Assembly: GCA_001683735.1 (NCBI GenBank)
Contig: LUGG01000031.1
Location: 1-64,000, forward strand
Origin: Grifola frondosa
Taxonomy: Eukaryota > Basidiomycota > Agaricomycetes > Polyporales > Grifolaceae
Length of the DNA stretch: 64,000 bases
Reading direction: 5' to 3'
Part shown: positions 1-11,140 of the stretch, piece by piece
Layout: every line of letters starts with the position of its first letter
Numbering within the stretch: the first letter of the stretch is position 1
Made by a program: the position numbers and the translations under genes
Notes under the pieces: model-generated
What the model was told of the DNA's origin: nothing
What the model saw: the letters and a program-made list of their open reading frames with translations, nothing else
Databases searched by the model: none

Positions 1-579
1 TTCGAGCGAAGTTAAGGTTTTTCCAATGAAATTAAAGTTTTTATAAGATGCCACCTGTTCATTCGCGCAGACTGGGACGCTGAACGGGCCGTTGAGTGGG
101 CCGTTGAGTGGGCCGTTGCATTTGCAACATTTGCAAATTTCAACTGAAGTTCACAATGCGAGAGTAACAATAATGCTGCTTCATATTCCAACTACGTGAT
201 TGTATGTGCATCAGCCACACTGTTGTCATGTGTGAGCTCCGCAAATTGAAACAATAGTTTGAGTACGTTGTTTCGTCACATTCAAAACAATAGAAGGAAT
301 TTATCCTATATGTCATAGTGTGAACCCAAATTTCGTATATGTGTTCTACTTTGAAGCAAATGGGAATAAAACTTTCATATTCAATAAATGATAACAGCAA
401 GAACTCATGATATGCGTATAAGATATGCACCTGTCGGCATATCCCAAAGTATATTGTGAATATGCTATTGCATTTGATAGGACTAAATATAGTAGCTGAG
501 ATGTCACAATATGGAGCTACATTTAACTGACATTTGCAGCGACGCCAAATGGGCTCCCGTCTCTAGTGTGTCAGTGAAT
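1..579. other. AT-rich DNA without a recognisable gene
   Basis: I see no convincing coding sequence here. A short near-duplicate of the phrase 'gggccgttgagtgggccgtt' occurs around 87-118. Only short open frames with poor composition exist. Confidence 0.5.
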
Positions 580-587
580 GTGCAAAC

Positions 588-1615
588 TAGGGCTCCGAGC
601 ATACCGTATATGCATCCGGGCGTGAAATTACATTGCGTAATTTATATGGCCCGTCAAATTACTAAGAAATTACGTGTGACTCCATATACGGGACGGCCCG
701 TATGTCCCGTAACCGTACAGACAGCCGTATTTACAGTAATCGAGTCTCTAGCAATATTTGTAACTTAGAAGTATTCTAGGTAGAGCTTCATCTGTGCACA
801 CCGCCCGTTTGAACTCCCGATGACCAAGCAATAAGCTGTGTTTCACTTGCATCAACTTCCGAAATAGTTTCCGGCTTTAAACTTGCTTGCCGCAAAGAGA
901 TTGTATCACAACCACCACGGAAAATGTGCTCGACAGCAACGGTGGAGCCTCGTAGCTGAATTGGAGAAGATAAAATACCAAAAAAAGGTAGGGAGCATAC
1001 CGGGTATCATCAAGACATCAGTTGTTTTCTTCATCTTGCTGTTATATGTTACAGCAGACTTATGATATTGGACCACTTAGTGATTACCGCTGCTCCACAC
1101 TTGAACAATCACATCGGACAATACTAGATGACCCTGATCGAGGTCTTCCATCTATACACAGTAACAACCATTAGATTACACTAACATGGACACCGGCATG
1201 GGATGAATGGTGCCAGTCGTGGGACTCGGGGGATATCTTACTAGTCACACCATAAAATGTTGAACTGTATGCGACACGTGACATGGACCTAGAGAGCAGC
1301 TGGCGATGACAGCGTCACACGAAAAATTCAAAAGTGTGGATCTCATACTGGTTTCAGCTCAACTGCAGTATTTACGAGAAGCAGACATGATTGAGGATTA
1401 TAAGAGCTCAATTAAAAAAACCGCACATTTGAAAGGACTCGGAAAGCTTGAAGAAATCGTAAATACGGTCGTCGAACCGTAACAATACAGAAACAATACG
1501 GGAAACGTGTACCGGACCCGTAGCATCTCAGCAACTTCCGAACCATATACGATACGGAGCATAACCGGTTACGAACAGGCCGTACAGTTTATTTACGTTA
1601 CGATTCGGAGCCCTA
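588..1615. mobile_element. Non-autonomous hAT-type DNA element (MITE-like), with 8-bp target duplication
   Basis: The left end reads TAGGGCTCCGA (588-598) and the right end is its exact reverse complement (1605-1615). Immediately outside both ends stands the same 8-bp word, GTGCAAAC, at 580-587 and 1616-1623. An 8-bp target duplication and a TIR beginning T/CAGGG are the known signature of hAT transposition. The 1,028-bp interior has no long open frame, so it must depend on a transposase encoded elsewhere. Both subterminal zones (about 600-730 and 1440-1600) are dense in CCGTA/TACGG words, as expected of repeated transposase-binding motifs. The family assignment is inference from ends and duplication only. 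Confidence 0.8.
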
Positions 1616-2584
1616 GTGCAAACTGAGCCCATGTTTTTGATGGTGTGTGCAGTTCTCCGACCACTTAATCAAGATTTTTGTTTCACTCAACATGAACAGA
1701 AAGAAGATATACAAGTATCATCAAAATAAATTATTTCTAGTTAGTATATGAGAGGAGCAGAACCTTGTACAGAGGTAGAATTATGCTATCCATGAGTAAT
1801 AAGAAACAAAGGTCCTGCTGTCCCAAAAAGAGCATGAAAGCAGAATGAGCCGCGCAGCACAACATAAACAACATACTGTTCCTCACCGAGCTGCACAGCG
1901 ATCAGGTCAAGAATGCCATCTCGCTCAGCTTGCCGACTCTCTTCGTCCTGGATCACATGCACTTCAAGCAGGATGCTCTTGCAGCTGTGCATTGTCACTG
2001 ACAGCCCTGCTGTGGCTCGCGCAAGCCTGCTCTCACCGTGCAGCTCCGATCTTCGGGCGGATGCTGGGCTGCGGGGGAAGTTATACGATGACGGCAGAAG
2101 TGATATACCTGGGAGTTTCACACCCTGTTGGGAGTTAGCTAATACAACACAGCAACGAACAATCTCGGGGCATAGCTCAGTCCAATTGGGCACGTCGAAG
2201 GTGCCCTCGGGGTCTGCGCCATACTCAATCGCATAGTCCTTGGCCTTCTCCGCGAGGTGCAACACGTAACTGATGATATCGTGTGCATGGATCTCCACCT
2301 GTGGGTTCGACAGCGCAGCACCACGGATCGCGGCCGCTGCGACGTGGTACCACGACGCACGGTTTAGCAGCATCATGGAGAATGGCGACATCATCGTGCC
2401 CTCCTCGCGGTAGCCCTCGATTGAGATATGGTCCACATTCGGCCGACCAAACAGCAGGCCCTGGAAATAGCACAGTCAGCCTGGTGCGACCGCAGCCACT
2501 ACTGGCTACCTGTATTGTAATACAATATAGCATCAACCTGCTACAACCGTTGTGAGTTAGCTGGTCAGGTTGTCAAAAATTACC

Positions 2585-3225
2585 GGACGGAATGTTTCCC
2601 AGTAAACATCGTCTTATTAGGATAAAATACACCTTTCAGACGGTGCCATTCGCTCCAGATTCCGTCCGATATTCATTTCCCAAATTAGGAGGGATCCCTG
2701 CCAGCAAAGCAGGAGGAGACGAAATATTATCGTTTTTGTGGCTGTATACTGTACATATTATTACATTGCACATATGTAGGACTAAGGGGAACTTGAAACT
2801 AAGGGAATACATGAAGTATTGAGGGAAGGGGAGGGGGAGGAATTCTGGTGTGGCTGAGCCTGCACCTACCAGAAATGGTATGTTTTCCATCACATATTCT
2901 ACCAAACAAATGCCAGAATAATAAATAGGATATAAATGCGACCAAGGGGATGAAGGAATCAAGAGATTTGGTGAAGATTTGAGGGAGCAATGCAGCAGAA
3001 CATTCTGGGGTGGTTGCCCAGAATGGTATGTTTTTATTTTAATATCATACAAAGATATGTACATACTCTAATTATACTCGACTACCGCTTTCAGACGAAC
3101 CTAAAATGAAGAAAATCCGTCCAGAATTGAGGGAGTAGTGGAGGAAAAAACATATGGTGGCTATGTTTAAAACATACCAAATGTGGTATGTTTCCGCAAC
3201 ATGTGACAAATCCTGTATTTACCCC
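2585..3225 (+). repeat. Dispersed repeat family R, copy 1
   Basis: This stretch is clearly homologous to 15,875-16,510, sharing 'cttattaggataaaatacac' near the start, 'gccagcaaagcaggaggaga' in the middle, and 'acatatggtggct' and 'tatgtttccgcaacat' near the end. It sits nested inside the 64-bp-TIR element. It lacks the right terminal repeat seen in copy 2, so it is truncated or serves as the body of the larger element. Confidence 0.7.
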
Positions 3226-3269
3226 GAGCTCTATTATCCTGATATGGATAATACAAGCAGGTGGGATTG

Positions 3270-4110
3270 TAATAATGAAGTATTACAACCTGACCTGGTT
3301 GTTTTATCAAAAATTACAATCTGGCCTGATTGTATTATCTAGTATTACAACCCTGACCTGATTGTACTACTGAATATTACAATCAGACCAGATTGTATTA
3401 CCAGTAGTATTACAATCTGACCTGGTTGTTTTATCAAAAATTACAATCTGGCCTGACTGTATTATCTAGTATTACAACCTGACCTGATTGTATTATTTAG
3501 TATTACAACCAGGTCAGATTGTACTACTGAATATTACAATCTGACCGGATTGTTTTATGGAAAATTACAATCAGGTCAGATTGTATTACCAGTAGTATTA
3601 CAATCTGGCCTGATTGTTATCTAGTATTATAACCTGCCTGATTGTATTATCTAGTATTACAACCAGGTCAGATTGACTATTCAATATTACAATCTGACCT
3701 GATTGTATTATCTAGTATTACAACCTGACCAGATTGTTTTATCGAAAATTACAACCAGGTCAGATTATACTATTCAATATTACAATCTGACCAGTTGTTT
3801 CTATCGAAAATTACAACCTGGCCTGATTGTATTATCTAGTATTACAATCCAGGTCAGATTGTACTATTCAATATTACAATCTGACCAGATTGTTTTATCG
3901 AAAATTACAACCTGGCCTGATTGTATTATCTAGTATTACAACCTGGCCTGGTTGTTTATTGAATATTACAACCAGGTCAGATTGTACTACTAATATTACA
4001 ATCTGACCTGATTGTTTTATCGAAAATTACAACCTGGTCTGATTGTATTATCTAGTATTACAATCAGGTCAGATTGTACTATAAAATATTACAAGCAGCC
4101 CTAATTGTAA
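3270..4110. repeat. AT-rich minisatellite, about 31-bp units with alternating core orientation
   Basis: Roughly 25 units repeat every 31-33 bases, each starting TATTACAA. The core appears in two orientations, CTGACCTG and its reverse complement CAGGTCAG, so the array can fold on itself. Units differ by point changes. No coding sense is apparent; the open frame at 3703-3933 merely follows the repeat period. Confidence 0.85.
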
Positions 4111-4724
4111 AAAAATGCGGCCTAGCTGTATTACAATGCTCCTATTGTAATACAATATATATTACAATCTGCCCAGTATTGTACTACGGCATTTTTGACA
4201 ACCTGACCAGCTAACTCACAACGGTTGTAGCAGGTTGATGCTATATTGTATTACCAAAATGGTGACCACAGCTGCCGCAGCAGGACACCATGCAGGACGC
4301 ACCTTGAGCTCTCCGGGGTATCTGTGGTAGTTGATGATCATGGGCTTGTCCTGCGTGAAGAGCGATGCGTAGCCTATGTCGCTCAGTGCGTGCGGGTGCG
4401 AGCCGGTGGGCCCGACTACCATCAGGTCCGTCACATTCACAACACACACACGCAGCGCGGGCACAAGCTGGCGCAGGAGCACCGCGGCAGCGATGACTTC
4501 GAACGTGACCTCCACGCCGATGTCCACGAGCACGACGTCCCGGTTAATGCCATCCTCTGTGCTAGCGAACTTTCATACGGATGCGCCGGCGATACAATGC
4601 TGGGAGTGCATGGCAGTAAGTCAGAATATTAGGCAATATCAGAGAGGAGAAGACATACCCTGTCTGCTTCCTCGGGGCTCAGCCATACGGGGGTGGGTTG
4701 TTTGCTGCCCACCATCAGGTCTTA

Positions 4725-5990
4725 TAGTGCAAATTGTGCGCGAAGAGTACCAGAGTTGCACGAAGACGAGCGCAGATTGAAGCATGAGGATTCTGTGCGG
4801 GCGCTGGCGGGGGGGCAAACTGAAGCATAGGAATGCGGTGCGGGCACGAGCTCAGAGCGTGGACACGAGGAGGCCGTGGACGTGGGCCGCAATGCGCAGC
4901 GAGGGGGACAGGTGCGGGCTGTGGTACACCACGCAATGTGGGCGAGGAAGCTGGTACTGCAGTGTTACAAGCAAACTTTGTTAGCAATCTGATGCAAACA
5001 CAGACTCACCTAGATGTATCTACACCCTCGTCGTGCTACATCCTTCAAATGGCCTGTGCATGCACACGCCTTGTTTGAGTGGCGGCGGCCGCGACACGGG
5101 CGCACGCGGCGGGCATGAGGGGAGGCAGGGAGAAGGTGCGTGAGTGCAGATACGGGCATATACGCACGAGAGATGGCCATGGGCGTGGGTCGTGAGGGGC
5201 GCGGGCACGAAAGAGGTGGTGTACTCACCTGTCGCCATGCTTCGCTTCCACCTGCCATGGCTTCCCAGCGCGTGGCCGCGCACTAGTGCGGCATCGCCAT
5301 GCATCGTCGGGGTCATCCATCGGCGCGTTCGCGTGGGTGTCTATGGGCGAGTTGGGCAGGCCACGCATGGGGTACACGGGTGTGGTTGCGGGGGCGGGTG
5401 TGGCGTGAGCGCGGCGAGAGTGTCGTGTGAGGGAGCGGGATGACCATGAGGCGTGGGCGCAGTTGCACAGCTACAATGTCAGGTGGGCCGGCGAGTTGTG
5501 TGGGCCACACAGGGGTGTGGATGCGGCGGCCAATGCGAGTACGTAGGCATGGCGAGAGAGCGTGCGGGTGTGGCAGGATGCAGGAAGGGATGTGACATGG
5601 TGTGGAGCTTGGGTTAGAGGTGTAAGGGAGGTGGGCGAGGGACGCAGACGCAGCGCGGGTGAGAGGCGGGCGTACGGGCATACTGCGGGGCGCGGGCGAG
5701 TGTGGGGCGGGCGAGTGTGGAGCGGGCGCGAGGGACGCGAGCACAGATGCAGGGCATAGACGTGGACGCGGGCAGGTGTGGGGCGAGGGACACGTACAAG
5801 TGGGGGAGAGGGAGACATGACGGCGAGGAGATGCGGCGGTGTGTCGAGGGCCAAAAGCTGAGCGTGCGCACGTCAACGCGATGTTAGAGCCTGTGGCGCA
5901 CTGCTCGGGCGGACGTGCGATGTGAGGATGGGGGGCATTGAGGGAACGTGCGGGACGTCGGGCTCGTGGAGGACGTTCGATGCTGCTGTA
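4725..5990. other. GC-rich low-complexity stretch without a gene
   Basis: Composition changes abruptly to GC-rich, purine-skewed DNA with short imperfect direct repeats such as 'gggcgagtgtgg' at 5694-5720. Open frames are long on both strands (for example minus 5313-6074), but they are Pro/Arg/His-rich shadows expected from stop-poor GC-rich DNA, and no domain is visible. Confidence 0.55.
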
Positions 5991-6026
5991 ATTTTTTAAT
6001 TTAATTTCAATTTTTATCTTTAAAAA

Positions 6027-6162
6027 GTACTTACCGACGACGACGAGCATCTTTTCGCGATGAGCGCGGGGCAAAACACGATGAGCTCAATAGGCCGGTC
6101 TAGTCGATGACGTAGATCGGTCGTCGACGCATCCATTTCGATACGTCGACGACCGGAGCTGC
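6027..6162 (+). repeat. 140-bp duplication, CpG-rich copy with hairpin
   Basis: Matches 6429-6573 at about 80-85% by eye. It contains a perfect 12-bp inverted repeat, CGGTCGTCGACG at 6118-6129 and its complement at 6144-6155, with a 14-base loop. This copy retains CpG where the other has TpG or CpA. Confidence 0.75.
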
Positions 6163-6254
6163 ATTCATTGGTCTGGGCGGACCGATGTGTTCCTGTGGCG
6201 GTGGCGCCTAATACGCCGAGTCGCCCGGTGGCTGCATCGGCATCGTCTATACTA

Positions 6255-6405
6255 GATTGTCATATGTTTTGGAAAACATACGCTTTTGGTATGTTTTGGT
6301 TTCAGCCACCATATGTTTTATCCTTCATTCCTCCCTCAATTCTTGACAGATTCTCTTCGTATTAGGTTCGTCTGAAAGCGCTCATTTATGACAGTTATAG
6401 TATAT
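6255..6405 (-). repeat. Dispersed repeat family R, inverted fragment
   Basis: On the minus strand this matches the right part of family R (copy 1 near 3085-3200, copy 2 near 16,370-16,480). Shared words are the 'cgctttcaga' start, 'aattgagg', 'aacatatggtggct' and 'tatgtttt'. It is flanked by the two copies of the 140-bp duplication. Confidence 0.6.
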
Positions 6406-6428
6406 AATTTTTGTTATGTTATTTCAAT

Positions 6429-6573
6429 TAAAAAAAGCGACGACAACGACGAGCATTGTTTTCGTGATGAGTGTGGGGCAAAAGCCGATGAGCTCGAATA
6501 GGCCGGTCTAGCCTGATGATGTAGATGTCGGTCATCGACGCATCCATTTCGATACATCGACGACCGCATCTAC
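6429..6573 (+). repeat. 140-bp duplication, CpG-depleted copy
   Basis: Second copy of 6027-6162. Where the first reads cgcgatgagcgcgggg this one reads cgtgatgagtgtgggg, and several other CpG sites are TpG or CpA. The hairpin of the first copy is broken by these changes. Confidence 0.75.
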
Positions 6574-6579
6574 GTCATC

Positions 6580-7550
6580 CTCGGTGGCTGCCAGCTTCCA
6601 CTGTGCGCTCGAGCGTGCCTATTCAGCGCTTAACGTTCGGCAAATTTGCGACTTACTTCCAAGCATCTTCATTGGCAATCCTTGATTTCTATCTTGGAAC
6701 TCAGTGACTATAGGGCCCAAGGTATGTATCTACTATCTCTATAGCCTGTAATTAGACCAAACCAGGTGTTCTTGACCCCTATAGACCCTCACAATTGCTC
6801 AAAATCTCTGTCTATTGTTCTTCTTGTCCATTTACTTGACTGGTAAGCTTGTAGACTGTAGTTATTCCCCCTTTTGACTTCATCTCATGTTTCAGATTTC
6901 CAATAGTCATCTTTGGCCTTGTCAAAACACTGTGAGACATATCTGATATTGTGATCATGTCAGTGCTATCTTCAATACTCCTATCATGTTTCCTGAACTA
7001 ATTAAAATCATAGAATGTCTGTCACACACCCTCTTGCAAGCTCAGACACCTCTGGTGCATCTTATAGAGGTCATGTTGATGTTGAGGATGAAGGAGATGC
7101 CATGGTCATTTCATCTCCTGGTGATTCTTTATTCAATTTTTCTGATTCAGTTAACATCCCCTCTGGCTTTATTGCTATTACCTATTCAGGTTTAGATATG
7201 CATGGTGCATTTCACATCCTGTACTACAACTTTATTAGATTACCTATCATAGCAGATGTAGATTAAATATGGTTTTCTTTAACATTTCTTTAATTGAATT
7301 GAGACGGAGTTATCCGGAGTTGCGGAGCTTAAATAAGGTTTTGATCCATTGACCAGTTTGGTGTCATCTTTCCTTTACACTTTCTTTTGACAGTTGCACT
7401 TCCAACATCATTAACTCAACATGCGTATTCATTGGTTCTATCTATGGCCTGCCACTCTGTGCTTTGGTGTAGTCATATGGTCTTGCAATATTGACATTAG
7501 ATATGACACATCTTTCAGACACCAGGCGATTGATATCGCTTAAAAATTAT
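6580..7550. other. AT-rich DNA, possible remnant of a repeat-encoded exon
   Basis: One open frame (plus, 7015-7266, 83 residues, starting MSVTHPLASSDT) has a protein-like acidic N-terminus, but I do not recognise it and it ends without a plausible partner exon. The rest holds nothing I can support. Confidence 0.3.
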
Positions 7551-7572
7551 GTGGAGGCGGCCACTATGAAAA

Positions 7573-7800
7573 ATATAACCGTGCCCCTTGTGGGTAGAGT
7601 AGAGATGGCTACTCTCAAGTATTGACCGTGCCTGATATAGGCAGAGTAGAGACGGCTACTCTCAAGTATGTGACCGTGCCTGATATAGGCAGAGTAGAGG
7701 CGGCTACTCTCAAGTATGCGACGTGCCCCTGTGGTAGAGTAGAGATGGCTACTCTCAAGTATGCGACCATGCCTGATATAGGCAAAGTAAAAACCACCAT
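7573..7800. repeat. 48-bp tandem repeat, about five units
   Basis: Units start near 7575, 7623, 7671, 7719 and 7765 and share GGCAGAGTAGAG, GGCTACTCTCAAGTATG and CGTGCCTGATATAGG. Because 48 is a multiple of three, the array stays open over several units on both strands, with 16-residue repeats (YIRHGHILESSRLYSA on minus). The last unit is diverged. Nothing indicates that it is translated. Confidence 0.85.
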
Positions 7801-8203
7801 TATTATGGATGCAACCAAGACGTTCATACATAGAACAGAGAAGATAGTGTATTTCACTAGGGATGAGGTTATCACTCAATATTGTCTATGTCACGTGATA
7901 GACATAGCCAATTGTAATAATCATATGATAAAACTATCATGCAAGAATGTATCTTTGTAGTAATACAGCCTACATCTATATTATTATGTTCACCTTTAAT
8001 ACATTCAATAGCTTCTTATATATGTTAGTGTCAGATTTAATTCTAGAAGTCAAAATTTCCTTTTATCGTCATGTTTATCGTCGACATGATTTTGTTATTT
8101 TACATAAACAAAAACATGGTTCACATGTTTACTTGATAGATTGGTGTATATAGTTCACTACTCACACAGACCTATTAAAGTATATATTAAATCATTTTCT
8201 AAC

Positions 8204-11140
8204 ATGCAACAAGTAGGCGGTGCTGCATCAGCAAAGAAATCTCGCACTTGGTCTTCAGATGAAATCCAACATTATGTAAAAGATACAGCATTGTTAACTG
8301 ATAATGCTCGATATAAGTTCTAACTTATGGTCCTAAATCTGTGTTATCTGAAATGAATAAAGAGGCAGATACTGTGATGACAGATATTTCTTTGGCAGTA
8401 CTGGCCACACGTTTACCAGGTCATTCATTGAAAATCTTATGTCAGTCTCACGGTTTATCTGTTCCTTCCAGAACACCTCAGAAAAATGCAATAAGGCAAG
8501 AAGTTTTACTACAGCATGTATGTGATACATGTCCAGAGTTTGTATCGGTATTTAGAAAGATCAAGTCTGTTAAAAGCAATCTTGAGCGACTACATCATCA
8601 TAGAACACATTTGCAACATATCTCAGATAATCAAACTCAATTCAGGTTTCCACCGAAACTCCCGAGTCTAGTTTACTAACTCTACAATTGAAGGATTTGT
8701 TCAAGACATTAATCCTGATAAGTTTGCTGAGTCTGGCTGTGCTATTTGTGGAAGATTAAGTCTCTCTTCAAAAATGAAAAAACTGGCTGATTGTAAATTC
8801 AACATGGCTATTCTAACACCTGATCAACCCATGACAAGATTGGAACTCATTCAGAGGATGACCCTGTCAAAGAAATAGCTGGTCCAGTACTTTTGCCAAA
8901 CTGTAAAGACATATGTTTTGAATGTAACAGTCATTGGAAAAAGGAATGTGTCCACCAGATGCTTTGGCAAATGGTTTATGGATCGAGAAGTACCACCTCA
9001 GCTTCAAAATTTAACATGGATGAGAAAATGCTTATTGCTCGGGTCAAACATAATCATTGCATCATCAAGGTTCAGGTTTCTGGTATGTCTAAGATGAAGG
9101 CCAATGTTCTAAGTCATTCAATCCCCATGCCTAAAATTTATTCGGTTTACCTCCAACCGAGAAGAATTAGATGAAGTTTTAGCATTTTTATTCTTGGGTC
9201 CTAACATGCCAACATCACAGGATTATAAACGTATTCCTATGTTGGTTAGACGTAATAAAGTTGCTGAAGCTTTGAAATGGCTCAAACTTAATCATGTTGA
9301 TTATGCTGACCTTAACATTTCTTACGCTAATCTCTCATCCTATCCTGAAGATGTTCCACCTGTAATGGTTGATTATACTCAGTCATACGATTCTCCAAAG
9401 ATCCTGAAGCCACTGCAGTGAATGATAATGATGCAGAGGAAGGTGCTGATGACGAGTGTCCCTTTGTTGTTCATGGGCTAACTGGAGAAAACATGATTAA
9501 TTTAATGAAAATGCGACCTTCTGAAGTTCGGGCAAGAGCAGTTAGCATTTTAAACAAGGAAAGGTTTTGGGAATTGGCCAAGAAAAGGTACCTGAAAGTC
9601 TTTACATCCTCAACTATATCCACAAATGTTTCCTTGGCTTTTCCCTATGGTTTGGGAGGCTTGGAGAATAATGCAGGTTATAAGAGAGTTTCTGAAGAGA
9701 GACGCAAACAACAATTGCTAATGTATCATGACAAGCGTTTTCAACTAGAGCCATTGTTTCCATTAGTTGCCTTCAATCATGAACAGATCAAAAATTCCAC
9801 CACTGCAGGATATCTTTTAGCTGAGCGAAGCAAATTTACGATATTGCTGATCGTCTTTTACATTTGAATAATGATACTTTGACAGATCTAGTGAAGCATC
9901 TATCAGAAGGACCAGTGAAACCTGAGACAGAAGAGGAGAAGGCATGTTTTAAAATCATCAATGACCTGGATCATGTGGCATATCGTGTCAAAGGTTCATG
10001 ACAAGTAAGAAGTACATGCGTAATGAAATCTGGGCATTAACTTCATATTTAGGAGCACCTTCATGGTTCATAACATTCTCACCTGCTGATATCAATCATC
10101 CAATTGCATTGTACTTTGCAGACAAGGACGAGGTATTTAAACCACAATTCAGAAGTAAGGATGAGCGATTCAGACTTATAGCCAATAATCCAGTAGCAGG
10201 GGCTAGATTTTTCAAAATGATGGTAGAATTATTTCTGAACACATGTACTAGGAGTAGGATTGGACCGTCGAGGTATTTATGGTGATACTGCTGGATACTA
10301 TGGCACTGTGGAGCAACAGGGTCGCTCACTTTACACATGCACATGTTAATATGGATTCATGGTGGATTAACTCCACAAGAGATTCGTGATCGCATTATGG
10401 ATCCAAACTCTGATTTTCAAAAACATATGGTGGAATATTTGAGAGTGTACAAATTGGTGAATTTATGAATGGCACAATGGAAGATGTGAGGACAACAATT
10501 GAAGAGACCAATGCAGCCAATCCTGAGCGACATCCTCCCTGAGTCTTTACCCGATGCTCCACCTCCAAAATGTTCTAATAAAGATTGTCAAAATTGTAAT
10601 GACTGTGAGAATTACAATAGCTGGTGGAAACGATTCACTAATATTGTGGACGAGCTAATGTATTTATCTAACCGTCACTCATGTCAAAATATCGGGATGG
10701 TGATAAAGATGGCAATTCTAGAGGTTGTATCAATAAGCTGGGTAACTGTAAAGCTAGATTTCCAAGGGAAACATATTTGGAGACTACGGTTGATCCTGCT
10801 ACAGGTGCTCTTAATATGAAAAAGGGGGAGGCATGGATTAATACTGTGACCCCAACGTGACATATCTCTTAAGATGTAATACTGATGTCACAAGCTTACT
10901 TTCAGGCACAGCCATCAAATCAGTAATTGCTTATGTTGCTGATTATATCACCAAAACCCCATTGAAGACACACATCATGTTTCAGGCTGTCCAAAAAGTA
11001 TTTGATCGATATGCAGACATTGTGACAGGCGATCAGAGCAGTAAGGAAAAGGCTAGGTCACTTATTACCAAAATTGTTAACAGTTTGACAGCTAGTTCTG
11101 AAATAGGTGGACCTATGGCCTCTTATACTTATTGAAACAT
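8204..11140 (+). pseudogene. Helitron 1 N-terminal and Rep (HUH nuclease) region, frame-broken
   Basis: Segments in order: 8204-8323 start; 8341-8679, with SLKILCQSHGLSVPSRT; 8720-8820, with the ESGCAICGRL zinc-type motif; 8893-9421, the DUF6570-like block with MLIARVKHNHCII and RRNKVAEALKWLKLN; 9418-9867, with GLTGENMINLM; 9998-10285, the Helitron_like_N signature LGAPSWFITFSPADINHP. The rolling-circle nuclease HUH motif is visible as LHMHMLIWI near 10,325-10,353, but only after a frame change next to it. The paired catalytic tyrosines appear in AYVADYITK (10,929-10,955). Rep would nick and rejoin transposon ends. Frame breaks lie at about 8,320, 8,680, 8,876, 9,172, 9,866, 10,284, 10,320, 10,440, 10,700 and 10,830. 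Confidence 0.85.

Larger units (their letters stand above)
2517..4254. mobile_element. 1.74-kb element with perfect 64-bp terminal inverted repeats, inserted in a phosphoketolase intron
   Basis: Bases 2517-2580 and 4191-4254 are exact reverse complements over 64 bases, beginning GTAATACAATATAGCATCAA. The element lies inside the intron between YPGELK and GLLFGRPNVD of the phosphoketolase remnant. No transposase-like open frame is present; the inside consists of a repeat copy (about 2590-3225) and a minisatellite. I could not find a matching duplication at the insertion site: the left flank ends ctgtatt and the right flank starts caaaat. The perfect arms suggest a young insertion or recent gene conversion. 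The superfamily is unknown to me. Confidence 0.8.
2182..4720 (-). pseudogene. Phosphoketolase (Xfp-type) C-terminal fragment, disabled
   Basis: On the minus strand three exon pieces give the C-terminal part of a thiamine-diphosphate phosphoketolase, the enzyme that splits xylulose-5-P or fructose-6-P with phosphate to acetyl-P. Piece 1 (about 4720-4650) reads GSKQPTPVWLSPEEADR. Piece 2 (about 4596-4307) carries IAGAS, ASTEDG, VTFEVIAAA and VVNVTDLMVVGPTGSHPHAL and ends at YPGELK. Piece 3 (2460-2182) reads GLLFGRPNVD, IEGYREEGT and the usual tryptophan end. Splice sites look normal: intron donors GTATGT and GTGCGT, acceptors CCCAG and TTCCAG. It is broken: the tryptophan expected in SVWKFAST is a TGA stop (about 4576-4578), the frame is closed upstream of piece 1, and the N-terminal two thirds are absent. 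Its second intron is swollen by a transposon. Confidence 0.85.

Noticed and set aside
795..810. 'cacaccgcccgt' resembles the end of small-subunit rRNA
   Set aside because: Only about 12 bases match; flanking bases do not resemble 18S rRNA, and the word lies inside a hAT-type element.
3270..4110. Regular repeats suggesting a CRISPR array
   Set aside because: There are no unique spacers; the units are contiguous, imperfect and alternate in orientation, and the genome is eukaryotic.
5313..6074. 253-residue minus-strand open frame and several others at 4.8-6.0 kb
   Set aside because: Biased GC-rich DNA with few stops on both strands; the products are Pro/Arg/His-rich without domains.
7547..7879. 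Open frames across the 48-bp repeat read as a repetitive protein
   Set aside because: Openness follows from a period divisible by three and occurs on both strands; no start context or flanking coding sequence.
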